NCBI GenBank assembly: GCA_012931725.1
Contig: CM022944.1
Coordinates: 113,086,241 to 113,150,240, forward strand
Direction: 5' to 3'
DNA length: 64,000 bases
Source of the DNA: Litsea cubeba
Taxonomy: Eukaryota > Streptophyta > Magnoliopsida > Laurales > Lauraceae
Shown here: one piece after another, positions 47,501-54,987 of the stretch
Layout: each line of letters opens with the position of its first letter
Numbering within the stretch: the stretch's first letter is position 1
Translations under genes and position numbers: made by a program
Notes under the pieces: model-generated
The model's input: the letters and a program-made list of their open reading frames with translations, nothing else
Database searches by the model: none
What the model was told of the DNA's origin: nothing

Positions 47501-48611
47501 AAGGACATTAATTGAAGTCTACTGATCGTTCAATTAAATCCGATCGTCTTTCACTAAGGCAAGTTCAAGGCCTCCCATGCTACTTGACCTGATGCAGCAA
47601 CTTTTCATTTGTAAAAGAACAGAAATCCATTGTTTATGATTGAAAAAGCCAAATTTTCATTCATGTGGGGGATTGTTAGAAAAATGGTGCAATTGAAAGT
47701 TCAAAGTGTAGTGAACACATGGAAGTTGGAATTGCCTAAATCCATTGAGAAATGAATGATGAACTTGTCTCCCGAGTTAACCTACTTGAGTTGAAAGAGT
47801 TGAGAAACGAGTGTGGAACAGTGTGAAAAACACTTAATCCCACATGGGAAGAAAACTAAAGAGATGTTGAGTACGTAAGGCTGATAAGTTTATCTTGAAA
47901 CAGTATAGTGAGATACACCTTTTCAAAATGGTGCAACGGTTCGAAACATTGTATTATGCCGAAAAGGTGCGACCTTTTGAAGTATGCACTGGTTCGAAAA
48001 AAGGCACCAAATCTCCTATAAATAGTGGACGGATTTAGAAGGAAAAGAAACCTCTGGACGTTCTCTTCTCCCCTCTGTTCTTAGTCAAATACTATGTTGT
48101 GTTCGTTGATTCTGTGGAATTGACTGCTGCTTTCCATAAAAGGAAATCCGTTCTATCTTGAGAGACAGTTTCCATCTAACATTCAAGCACCGTGAGGGGG
48201 AAAATCTGTCTTAAGGACATAGTGAAACTTCACTAGGCTAGGATTGATTGTTTTAAGACGTGGACATTTTGGTATAAAGGTTTGTACTGTGTTGGTAATT
48301 GGTAAAGAGTAAGTACCTTTAAGTTGTGATTCCTAACATGACTTTTGTGTGTGCAGGTGTGTGAGTATTTACTAGAGAAAAAAAAAAACCAACTTGGCCA
48401 AGTCGAGCCAAATCAGGCGAGCCTGTGTAGATCAGACCCGACACCTCCGGATTTTCCAATCACTGATCATTATGATTCAATGGTGCATCAACTAGTTTCT
48501 ACTTACCTTGAATGTTGAAAGTAATGAAGATCTCATATCATCAAAGGGCACTGCGGGATGGGGTCCCTTGGCGGAACAAGTGACACTCGAAGCAGAGCTG
48601 CAGGACATCAT
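20634..48611 (-). CDS. Carotenoid cleavage dioxygenase, CCD1-like, 13 exons, intact
   Basis: A non-haem iron enzyme that cleaves carotenoid or apocarotenoid double bonds with O2. Exons in coding order: 48507-48611, 38316-38450, 37910-38012, 26582-26841, 25763-25942, 25573-25651, 25328-25409, 24906-24968, 24654-24792, 24254-24572, 24090-24154, 20884-21036, 20634-20738. They total 1788 bp (595 residues plus TAG), the usual family length. Every intron is GT-AG and every phase agrees. The four iron-binding histidines are present: FTSHPK (H259), LSHEVGVTE (H308), TFHIINSFEDGDE (H372) and VPYGFHGTF (H589). Exon 3 carries NFAPVDEIGEAV and GVYIRNG. Exon 1 is Ser-rich, perhaps a weak plastid signal, although CCD1 proper is cytosolic. 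Introns 1 (10.1 kb) and 3 (11.1 kb) are full of transposons; intron 11 is 3.1 kb. The exact substrate and CCD subclass cannot be told from sequence alone. The join of exons 1-3 to 4-13 across the giant introns rests on phase and paralogue layout. Confidence 0.88.
21410..21469. repeat. 30-base poly-C tract between 12-bp inverted repeats
   Basis: C occupies 21421-21450 without interruption. GATTTTCAAATC (21410-21421) and GATTTGAAAATC (21458-21469) are exact reverse complements flanking it, inside intron 11 of the CCD gene. Confidence 0.9.
21704..22117 (+). pseudogene. RRM-domain fragment, frameshifted (retroelement ORF1-like)
   Basis: Plus-strand remnants of one RNA-recognition motif appear in three frames: a leader ending MKWENLV, then FVGNMLEDTASSLLE (RNP2-like, from 21867), then FSCFGKVVDSF and GSGHCFVFVRF (RNP1-like, from 21916) and a C-terminal helix region MESIDAVNRSSLMGRKLLIK. 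Two single-frame shifts separate the pieces. Plant LINE ORF1 proteins and some related reverse-transcriptase fusions carry an RRM of this kind, but no reverse transcriptase follows. It lies within intron 11 of the CCD gene, on the opposite strand. Confidence 0.6.
22118..24089. other. Rest of CCD intron 11, no element resolved
   Basis: Between the RRM remnant and exon 11 I see no coding domain. A GC-richer part at 22950-23760 (for example GGGTGGGGCGACTCGAAAGTC) looks like old retroelement sequence, but I could not find paired LTRs or a primer-binding site. Confidence 0.4.
26352..26531. mobile_element. MITE-like inverted repeat in CCD intron 4
   Basis: About 45 bp from TAGGGGAGTATTCC to CATAGGGTGAGGGA recur inverted at the other end (reverse complement starts TAGAAAATATTCAAG and reaches CATAGGGTGGTGAGGGA). 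AT repeats flank both sides, so the target duplication (possibly TA) cannot be resolved. There is no coding capacity. Confidence 0.6.
29296..33121 (+). mobile_element. hAT DNA transposon, 3.8 kb, with perfect 8-bp target duplication
   Basis: The ends are CAGGGGCGGAAC and, inverted, CAGGGGCGGAAC. GTAGCAGT flanks both sides exactly (29288-29295 and 33122-33129), the 8-bp duplication typical of hAT insertion. The interior encodes one transposase (30432-32867, broken by a stop). Just inside the left end is a poly-C tract (about 29330-29349), and a second lies at about 29389-29401. It sits inside the minus-strand Copia fragment, and the two halves of that host join cleanly when the element and one duplication are removed. 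Confidence 0.93.
30432..32867 (+). pseudogene. hAT transposase (TTF zinc finger, DUF4371, hAT dimerisation), one nonsense codon
   Basis: A single reading frame of 812 codons including the final stop, interrupted only by TGA at 30660-30662. Upstream is MGKSSTIDGFFKRKN. Just after the stop come a TTF-type zinc-finger region (SFQHSWFKLFPSW, CLPCYLFNKQTG), the DUF4371/RNase-H-like core (CILVDEARDESKKEQMAIVL with its acidic residue, then GQGYDGASNMRG) and HCLAHRLQLALVA. The C-terminus has the dimerisation motif LTLPVSTATTEQSFSAMSIV. This is the ZMYM1-like/DUF4371 branch of hAT transposases. The context suggests an Arg codon changed to TGA. Otherwise the frame is fully open, so the element is young or the stop recent. 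An alternative is a shorter protein from the Met at 30696, which would lack the N-terminus. Confidence 0.9.
33622..33633 (-). other. Primer-binding site of the minus-strand Copia element
   Basis: The minus strand reads TGGTATCAGAGC, complementary to plant initiator methionine tRNA. Three bases upstream the LTR-type end TGCA occurs at 33637-33640. Confidence 0.85.
34281..36821 (-). mobile_element. Non-autonomous Helitron, 2.5 kb
   Basis: On the minus strand the element starts TCTATATTACTAAAGGG (36821 leftward) after a host A. It ends with the hairpin CGTGGTTATCCACG (34293-34306) followed by GGGTTTTG and CTAG (34281-34284), then a host T. TC at the start, a short hairpin about 12 nt before CTRR, insertion between A and T, and no target duplication are the Helitron hallmarks. 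No Rep/helicase is encoded; most of the interior is the tandem array described separately. It lies in intron 3 of the CCD gene, in the same orientation as the gene. Confidence 0.85.
34432..36564. repeat. Tandem array inside the Helitron, ~145-bp unit with 654/664-bp higher-order repeat
   Basis: About 14 units of roughly 135-160 bp share GATCATAGACCT, TTTAAGTGGGACCC, GATGAATGGGGTCCACCAT, AACCGTCCATAAAATC and GACCCATGAATTGATT. Two unit types alternate, with TAGACCTAA...AAATATTTTTAAG or TAGACCTCA...CCTATTTAAG. The blocks 35247-35900 and 35901-36564 are a recent duplication; the 10-bp length difference comes mostly from a longer poly-C run at 36257-36269. The duplicated block includes non-repeat sequence ending ATTACTTGAATGG. 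Confidence 0.9.
36822..37909. other. Rest of CCD intron 3, including the original intron 5' part
   Basis: From about 37560 rightwards the sequence is homologous to the pseudogene intron around 1925-2090 (GTCAGGAAATTA, TTTGTGAGGCCACAC), so this is ancestral intron. The part at 36822-37560 includes an AT run (37113-37138) and a GA-rich run (37373-37400) and belongs to the inserted block. A poly-G tract lies at about 37840-37852. Confidence 0.6.
39057..39194. repeat. 69-bp tandem duplication
   Basis: GTGGTCCCTAAGCATGTGAC begins at 39057 and again at 39126. The two copies are almost identical, differing near AAATGAGTG against AAATGGGTG at the end. Confidence 0.9.
39340..39965. repeat. Degenerate ~21-bp tandem repeat array
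   Basis: Roughly 30 degenerate units of the type CAGATAAATTCACATCAAAC. Superimposed is a ~178-bp duplication: GATAAATTCACTTAATTCG occurs at 39572 and 39750, with its neighbours also repeated. It lies in intron 1 of the CCD gene. Confidence 0.8.
40119..40658 (+). mobile_element. ~540-bp MITE family, copy 1
   Basis: Ends are CAAGATTTGAAAACTTGTG and, inverted, CAAGGTAGAAAAATTCC. It is homologous along its length to 41678-42208 and, inverted, to 53158-53684. There is no open frame of note. Flanking 8-mers TCGGTTCT and TCACATCT agree at 5 of 8 positions, compatible with an old hAT-type duplication. Confidence 0.65.
40980..41399 (+). mobile_element. TRIM-like element (miniature LTR retrotransposon)
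   Basis: Two related ~180-bp direct repeats (about 40980-41164 and 41212-41399) share GTCCACAAAGAAGG, GAGTCTCAC and CCATTAGCTAGCTTTTG. Between them only ~47 bp remain, starting with TGGTATAAGAGTC (a decayed TGGTATCAGAGC primer site) and ending with the purine run GTGAGGGAGAG just before the second repeat. The second repeat ends TGTTACA. This layout fits a TRIM. The left end of the first repeat is lost or diverged. Confidence 0.6.
41505..41550. repeat. (AC)n microsatellite
   Basis: An uninterrupted AC/CA run of about 22 units in CCD intron 1. Confidence 0.95.
41654..41666. mobile_element. Orphan hAT terminal end
   Basis: GGATCCGCCCCTG is, inverted, CAGGGGCGGATCC, nearly the end of the 29296 hAT element. 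No matching left end was found upstream, so the element is probably deleted. It lies 11 bp before the next MITE. Confidence 0.4.
41678..42208 (+). mobile_element. ~530-bp MITE family, copy 2
   Basis: Left end CAAGGTTGGAAAGCTC, right end inverted CAAGGTAGGGAAGCTT. Flanking 8-mers are GTAGCGCT (41670-41677) and ATAGCAGT (42209-42216), 5 of 8 identical. Homologous to the copies at 40119 and 53158. Non-coding. Confidence 0.7.
42217..42396. mobile_element. 180-bp hAT-type MITE with perfect 8-bp target duplication
   Basis: Ends CATGGGCGGACCCAGG and, inverted, CAAGGGCGGACCCAGG match at 15 of 16 bases. ATAGCAGT flanks both sides exactly (42209-42216 and 42397-42404). It inserted directly against the previous MITE. 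Confidence 0.9.
42418..43177 (+). repeat. 5' LTR of the Copia element
   Basis: TG...CA-bounded, 760 bp, with CTATAAATAG near 42853 as a likely TATA box. It contains several TTCGAAA motifs in its middle. Open frames reported here are part of the LTR and not genes. Confidence 0.93.
43202..44120 (+). pseudogene. Copia gag, frameshifted
   Basis: The N-terminal part (43202-43626) holds EKFNGNDFKRWQQKMLFYL and LWDSLDKKYKTKDADMKKF. Its continuation is in another frame from about 43614 (KTVISQVQELQVI, then FQVVAMIEKLPPSWKDF). An 11-bp insertion near 43602-43612 explains the shift. The nucleocapsid zinc knuckle at about 43957-44000 reads CYNYGKAGHRASDC: the second Cys of CX2CX4HX4C is Tyr (TAT), so zinc binding would fail. 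Confidence 0.9.
44121..47095 (+). pseudogene. Copia pol: protease, integrase, reverse transcriptase, RNase H, several breaks
   Basis: Protease motif WWVDTGAT lies near 44132-44155, one frame off the gag frame. TAG at 44211-44213 and stops at 44466 and 44476 follow. The long frame 44491-46374 has the integrase zinc region (HVWHGRLGHVNYD, then CETCVES), the D-D-E residues in HVDICNL, SDRGGEY and GIAERKN, and the reverse transcriptase with QMDVKTAFLNGELDEE and the active site LYVDDMLI. A frame change near 46325-46350 leads to the RNase H part (46286-46765, GYCDANW), then in-frame stops at 46763-46765 and 46802-46804 before the last piece (46847-47095, HIRRRHNTVRQ, DPLTKGLTRE). Confidence 0.92.
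47674..48338 (+). repeat. 3' LTR of the Copia element
   Basis: Pairs with the 5' LTR. It lacks about 95 bp of the TTCGAAA-rich middle. CTATAAATAG is retained near 48015. Confidence 0.93.
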
Positions 48612-49635
48612 TTTTTCTCATACAAGGATCTAATTAACTTGAAGAGGAAGGAAATCTCCGGCCAATTCTTGCTCTCTCCAACATAATTTATATAAATGAT
48701 AACAAGATTCTCAATATAAGATTCCTAGCTCGAAAGGGTTACACGATTTCACTTCAGTCCAAAGCTTAAAAAGTCTCATGCTTCTATTTATTTATATTTA
48801 TATGTTTTGCTGGATGTGATCATTTGTTTCTCTATGGAAGTAAACACTGTTTATGACTCTTGTTATGTCAAGTGGCCAAGGATTTTTTCCGAAGAATCTT
48901 TTCCTCTCTGTCGCGCGCACACACAAACACGCGTTTTAAATTTGAAGAAACACTATTCTGTTGGATCGGTGTCTTGATGTGGCCCACATGACAACATATA
49001 AAATATATAGATCGATTATGGTTTTATTCTTAGTCAATGAAATTAAGGATTTTATTGGGTTGCCATTTGTTGCTAAAATTAAGGGACAGATTAGAGAGAT
49101 TTTCTCTTTTTAATGAAAGAAGAGATTATAGCAATTTGGGTCTATAAATACATCTTCCCATAACTCTCTTTCCTAAGCCTTTAAGGTTTCTCTAACCATC
49201 AATTATGTTGTTGTTGGATGGAAGGCTTAAGATGATCCAATCAGGTATTATTTAACTCATTTAATTCTTGGTGGCTGCAAACCTCATCTAATTCTTGATT
49301 TAGTATCAGAGTCATCTTCGTGGGAGGCTTCCTTAATCTTCCGTCAATGAAAAAAAATCCAAACATCGAGAGAAAATAAAATTTTGAGTATTTAATAAAA
49401 GATATTTAATATATTGGATGATAATAGCCTAAAAAATATGAGGCATACAGATAATAAAAGGTTTACTTTCTGTTATGCAAATTCTTTTTTAATTTACAAA
49501 TATGTTTTAACCTTTGTTGGATTATTGTTATCATTTTTATTATTGACTTTTGGGCATGAGAGCACAATGATAATGATAATGAATGATATCTTCTTTCTTT
49601 AATGACATGATGGTATTTTTTGCAAGTGCTGCTAA
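48612..49635. other. Upstream region of the intact CCD gene
   Basis: Contains the 5' leader and likely promoter of the minus-strand CCD gene (TATA box listed separately). The proximal ~150 bp are homologous to the region upstream of the pseudogene exon 1 (3836-3950). No coding sequence is recognised. Confidence 0.55.
48687..48694 (-). promoter_or_regulatory. Likely TATA box of the intact CCD gene
   Basis: The minus strand reads TATATAAA about 76 bp upstream of the ATG at 48611. The aligned region of the pseudogene lacks it. Confidence 0.6.
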
Positions 49636-49733
49636 GGACCACTCCATGGACAAAACTGCATGGTTCAAAGGGCACCTCTCTATATTAGAGTGATGTGACC
49701 CTTGAACCATGCAGTTTGTCCATGGAGTGGTCC
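49636..49733. repeat. 98-nt near-perfect hairpin
   Basis: The left arm (49636-49675) begins GGACCACTCCATGGACAAA and the right arm (49695-49733) is its reverse complement with one bulged A and about one mismatch, around a 19-nt loop. It could be a foldback element or a small-RNA precursor; I see no target duplication. Confidence 0.85.
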
Positions 49734-50329
49734 ATGGGATTTTGTCCATGTAGACTTTTTGATTTTTTGCACCTGATAAAAGGGTCATGAAAGAGACAAA
49801 AAAGAAGATCATATGATTTTATTTTCATTTATTTATTATTTATTATTATTATATTATGTATTTATTAAATTTTAATAATAATAAAAAAACACAGCAGTGC
49901 TGTGCGTGACAGCGCACTGCCACGTGACAACTCACTGCCCACATGCAAACGCAGTGAATGCCCATGTGGGCAGCTGGGCCGGGCCATCCAGGTCGGGCTA
50001 ACCCAACCTGCTTCCCAACCTGGCCCTCTATCTGGGTGGGCCAGATCGGGGTCCAGTTCGGGCCTACCGACCTGGTCCGCCCACTCCGGGATAGGACTGG
50101 GTCGGTACTGGGCAGGGCCATATATGGGTCAGTCATGGGTTGGGCCTGACCCGTTATGGGCCCAAAAAGCCCATTTCAAATTTTGACAGAATTTTTCAGT
50201 TGGACCCACTCATTAAAAGGTTCATAATGGTATATTCAATTGACCTAAACACGATCCAGAAGCGACCCGATTAAAGCCTAGAAGTTGACCCCGAAGGTTG
50301 TGAATGTTCAAATGAATTGACATATTTAC

Positions 50330-50610
50330 CTGCAATAGAGCTTGAAATTGTATCCACAACTTGTGTATAACCATACTTGTTCTTCATGCCCATTATGCAG
50401 TTACCTTACTGATTGCAGGAAAATCCATTGCAAATTCTGGACCAGTGAGATTCCCTTCACTGTCCCAGTCTTCATGTTCAATCTCCATTCATGGGGATGT
50501 GGGAGTATAGTCCCATCGATTGAAGGGTGAAAGTCTTCAGCGACAGACACTGGTGTAAAAGCTAGCTCTTTGAAACCAATTGAGTTTACCAATTCCATAA
50601 TCTGGGCCTG
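50330..50610 (-). pseudogene. Isolated CCD exon-10 fragment
   Basis: On the minus strand the sequence follows exon 10 of the intact gene (24254-24572), from the part just after its Gly/Ser-rich start to the donor GTAAAT. Conserved pieces include PSIDGTIL and EWRLNMKTG. A 4-bp loss (GTGAAGGGAATCTC) and a ~5-bp gain further on break the frame. No neighbouring exons are present, so this is a relic of another CCD copy. Confidence 0.9.
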
Positions 50611-50865
50611 TGCTAGCAAAGCCCATGAGTATCCCTTTGTTTAGCAAGTGGTAGAGTAAAGTGTAAAGATGAAGGTAAAGTTGACCCAAGTGGTCACATT
50701 TCTCTCTTTTTTATATTTGGTTGAAAAGTAGAGTGGAAAAGTAATCTCTAGCCACCATTTTATTTTATACCACAGGAGCTTTTCTTTTATACCTAATAAA
50801 ACTAAGGTAAAGTTTAATAATAAAGTTAACTCAAGATAAAAAGCAACTACTTTATCACTCTCTCT

Positions 50866-51554
50866 GGGTTATGTGTTTGGTTAGGCTTGTTTCAAGTCAA
50901 ATGTTCTTTTTTTAAAAGTAGCTTTGAAAAAACTACTTTTCTATAGCAACTTTTTCAGAGGAAAGGTTGTTTGGTCAGCTCAACTTTTATACTGACTTTT
51001 TAACAGCAAAAGCATCCAACATTATTTGGTTAAATACATAAAAATAACTTTTAACATAAATAATAAAAGATTATATATACTATAAAAAAATACATAATAT
51101 GCAGGTTTGTATATAATAACAGTGCCCTCGGTGTTGAGAACGTGTGAGGGAAATGTCACAACTTTCCTTGTATATAAGTTTGGCACTTTACTAGCATAGT
51201 AAAATTCAAGTAAAGCGTCCATTTTTCAGATAAAATGTCACATCAAAAGTATTTTAATTCAAAACTCCCTCCATCTTTTTCAATAAAAGTAAAAAAGCAA
51301 CCACCTTTATCCACTAAAATATAATTAAAAAAAAATCCACTTTCCCATACAAAAAGTCAAAAAAATTCCATAACAAACAACTTAAAAATAAAATACCATT
51401 TTAACTCACTTATATTTTATTCTTTTTTCAAAATCAACTTTACTTGACTTGACTCTATTAGTAGAGTTGCCAAGCTGGCCCAATTTGCACTTATGGGCTT
51501 TGAAAAGTCAAAAAGCCTAACGAAAGCTTTTACCAAGTCCAACCAAAAGCACCC
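50866..51554. mobile_element. Candidate non-autonomous DNA element
   Basis: The left end GGGTTATGTGTTTGGTTAGG and the inverted right end GGGTGCTTTTGGTTGGAC are loosely alike. TCTCT flanks both sides, but the left flank is a CT run, so the duplication is weak evidence. Its right part (51235-51460) recurs at 63630-63860. Confidence 0.4.
51235..51460 (+). repeat. AT-rich dispersed repeat, shared with 63630-63860
   Basis: Shared phrases include TTTTAATTCAAA, AACAACT, AAAAATAAAATACCATT, CCACTTATATTT (ACTCACTTATATTTT here) and TTCAAAAT. Both copies are in direct orientation. Confidence 0.6.
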
Positions 51555-52179
51555 TCTCTATATTTGATCTCATACAATCAAGTACAAACATTACTTGAGT
51601 GCATATTTTATTTTACATTTATTAGTGACAAGATATTTATTTTACCTTTACTTTATGGACTATTTGACTAGGAATCTGGATTCTCGGTAGTGCATTTGTA
51701 AGCTGTGCCTCGTGGATCAAAAGTTCAGAACTTTTCAATCATTGATTTCTTAAGAGTATACTTTGCCACAAATTCAAGGGTTCTCATTGTATGATACTGG
51801 GCATGAAAACGTTCTCGTTATCCAGTCCTATTAATTTATCAATGGAGAGACCATCCAAAGTTAAAATCCATGTATTCCCACTGGATTAAATTTCACTCTA
51901 ATTAAAGCTGACGCAAAATAAAAATTCACCAAAAAGAGAGTGAAATAAGATGTTTTACACGTGACTAATATGAGGTAGTCCCAAATTATTATTTGAGTCA
52001 AACCTGGTTGTGTTAATAATAAACCAGAGATGTTAACTTTGAAAAGATCGGATTTCACGAGTGGGACCTTTTGGCGATTTAGATGACTATGTTCATGGGT
52101 TCCAAAATGACGACTTTGAGTGTGTGAACCACATATGAATGACCCAGATTTAGTTTAAGGGGTATTGACATTAATCCAT

Positions 52180-53103
52180 TGTTGGAAAACTCTTCGAGTT
52201 GACTCTTTGTAAGGTTTTGAGCGTTGGCATAATTCATGGGATTGGATAAAACTTGGATTTGATTTATGTATTTTTCATTTTTCTAGAATGGACTGCAAAA
52301 TCCCACAGGAGTACAGCTTACAAACCAAATACTAGAGCTCCAGAGTTAAAATGTTCAGAAGCAGAGTTCGAACTTAGAACGTTCGAACAGAGCTGTCCAG
52401 AGCCTTTCAAGCTAAGTTTTCCGAGAGCTCAAGAGTTCTAACGCACACTGCCTTCGTTCGAACGTTGGTCATGCAGAGTCATCAAGCCATTTTCCCGAGA
52501 GCACAAGAGTCCAAACGCATGTGACAAGCATTCGAACGTTGGTTCCCCAGAAGCCTTCAGCCAGTTTTCTTGAAAACACAAGTATTCGAACGTTCCACTT
52601 AAGTGTTCGAACGTTCATTACAGAATTCTATTTTGGGCAAACCCTAGTGGTTCTACTATATAAGGGTTGTTATATTTTGCCCTAAATACCTCTCTTAGAC
52701 ATTCAAAGACGGCTGCTAACATTGAGAGAGGGCTTTTCATTCTCTAGAGAGAATCATCCATTTTGAGCTGAGATTTCCATCTCTAGAGTCCATTTCTTCT
52801 ATCTTTGGTTCGTTTCATCTCGAAGTTGCTTTGAGGGTGTAGACGGAGAGTCAAGCACGGGAGAAGATAAACGGCGAGGCGCCGGCATGAGGTTCTGCAG
52901 TCCTTAGGTTGTTGTTCAACTGGGGAGGGGTTGTAAGTTCTCTTGTAATCTTCAAATTGTTAGTGTTTGATCTCTTTCCTGGACCGAGTTCCAGGGCCCG
53001 TGGTTTTTTTCCCTTGTTTGGGGTTTTTCCACGTATATCGTTGTCTCTCTTGTGGTGATTGATTGTTGATTTTGTGATTATTGTTTGTATTGTTTGAATT
53101 GCA
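52180..53103 (+). mobile_element. Probable solo LTR
   Basis: TG-start (TGTTGGAAAACTC), CA-end (TTTGAATTGCA), TATA-like CTATATAAGG near 52656 and a downstream R/U5-like part (GGTTTTTCCACGT) are typical of plant Copia LTRs. No second copy or coding part is adjacent. Flanks TCCAT and TCTTT match poorly, so the ends are uncertain. Five TTCGAACGTT-type motifs lie at 52378-52615. Confidence 0.5.
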
Positions 53104-53157
53104 TCTTTTAATTCTGATTGAGAACCTTAACCCTTAGGATTTGGGGGTTTAAAATCT

Positions 53158-53684
53158 TCACTTGACTCTCCCGAGTCATCTTTTTTTTACTAAAGATCGA
53201 GTCAGAAATAGGGGACTTGGCCGAGTCATCTCATTTTAATGAGTTGTTTGCATTTTAACCTATGTAATACGCAATTCTAATCTAAAAAAAATTAAAATTT
53301 ATTTATAAGTAATTATGCATGAGGTTTGGAGTCAACAATTTAGAAATGATGAGTGGAATGTAATTTGAAATTCATATTTAATCTTTTACATTTGAGATTT
53401 GAACTAACAAATTAAATGTGCAATACTTTTTTCTTTTATTTTCCTTATTATAACACTTTTCTTGCATATATAAATTTATTAATTTGAATAGATTATCGAT
53501 CATGTATGCATCTAAATAAACGTATAATTATATTTTATAAGTATGGGTTCATTTTAAAGTATTTTAAAATTATTTTTTAAAAAACATGACTCTCCCACGT
53601 CTCCGCATTGACTCTATCCAAGTCATTTTTTTTTTTTTTTTGCATTGGACGAGTCGAGTACAAGTCACGAGTTTTCCAACCTTG
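53158..53684 (-). mobile_element. ~530-bp MITE family, copy 3 (inverted)
   Basis: The reverse complement starts CAAGGTTGGAAAACTCGTG and follows copies 1 and 2 through most of its length. The end at 53158 is less certain. Confidence 0.65.
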
Positions 53685-54038
53685 TATTAATCCTCCTTTA
53701 ACCCGATTTTCCTAGTTCAGGATAGAAATTCAAATAATGGAACCATAGTTGGTTGACTTTGGTCACTTTTTTTCTTCTTTCTTTCTTTTGGGCTTTTTTG
53801 CCCTAGGTCTCATGATATCATGAGATCCCAATGTCAAACGTAGAAACCCTACATGGTTTTTTAATTCTCCTTTCATTTTCTCTTTGCAAACTAAGAGAGA
53901 GACAATTTGAAAGTTCTCTCTATTGCATTGAGGGATCTTCTCTCCTTACCTTCTCCCCCTCTTGTCACATCCCTCACGTTGCCTTCGTCTTTCCTTTTTT
54001 ATTCTTCTCTTCTTTTCACATTTAGTAAATGAATGTGA

Positions 54039-54975
54039 AAATGGTGGCTAGACTTACTTTTCACAAAATGTCATTTCTCGTGTTCTATAAAAAATGGATT
54101 TGCTTGCTTGTTGCGGAAAGCGGATATTACGGAAATTGATAAATCCCATGATACCATGGGAATAATGTATGTCACAGAAACTGATAAATCCCATGATACC
54201 ATGGGACAATCCCATGATATCATGGCTTTTATGTTGAATCTTAGGGTGAAAACTTCTCAAATGATTGAACGTGAGAAATGGCGGTCATATGTGTATTTCA
54301 TATTCACAAAATGGCATTTCTTGTGTTGTTTAAGAAATAAAACTTTCTTGTTGGTTGCAGAGAGTGGAGGTTACAGAAACTCATAAACCCATAATATTAT
54401 TGGAGAACAATGTGCGTCACAGAAACTGATAAATTAACCCCATGATAGCATGAAACTATCCCATGATATCTTTTATGTAGCATTTTAGGATAGACATTTC
54501 TCGAATGATAGAAACTAAGTAATGGTGGTCACATGTGTATTTACTTTTTACAAAATGTCATTTTTCGTGTTATATAAAATATGAATTTACTTGTTGGTTG
54601 CAAAAAAGTGGATGATACAAAAAATATTAAATCTTATATATCATGGGATCAATGTATGTTAAAGGAATTGATAAACCTCATGATATCTTGGAACTGTCCC
54701 ATAGAATCATGGCTTTATGCAGCATCTTACAATAATTTTTTCTCGAATGATAGAAGTTGAGAAAAAGTGTTAGATGTGTATTTATTTTTGGTAAAATTTC
54801 ATTTTTCTTTGTTCTGTAAAAAACGAGTTTGCCTGATAATTGTATAAAATGTATGTTACAAAAAAATCAATAAATACCATGATATCATGGGACACATGGA
54901 TTTTATCCAACATTTTAGGGTGAAATGGTGGTTGGATGTGAAAACTATATACACATTTGACCAAATACATAAGTT
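54039..54975. repeat. ~243-bp tandem array, nearly 4 copies, with CCATGATATCATGG palindromes
   Basis: CAAAATGTCATTT or variants recur near 54064, 54306, 54551 and 54791. Each unit also carries CCCATGATACCATGG-type palindromes, a phrase around ACAGAAACTGATAAA and a TTAGGGTGAAA-type block. The array is degenerate, so it is old. Confidence 0.85.
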
Positions 54976-54987
54976 GTGGGTGAGAAG

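Larger units (their letters stand above)
42418..48338 (+). mobile_element. Ty1/copia retrotransposon with both LTRs, gag-pol decayed
   Basis: LTRs at 42418-43177 (760 bp) and 47674-48338 (665 bp) start TGTTAGAAAAATGG and end GATTCCTAACA. They look about 95% alike outside a ~95-bp deletion in the right one. GGACT and TGACT flank the element (4 of 5). A polypurine tract GTGGGGGA precedes the right LTR. The internal order gag, protease, integrase, reverse transcriptase, RNase H is that of Copia. The initiator-Met primer site is not obvious after the left LTR (ACTTAAGACAG follows). It lies in intron 1 of the CCD gene, antisense to it. No frame is intact, so it is non-autonomous. Confidence 0.95.
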
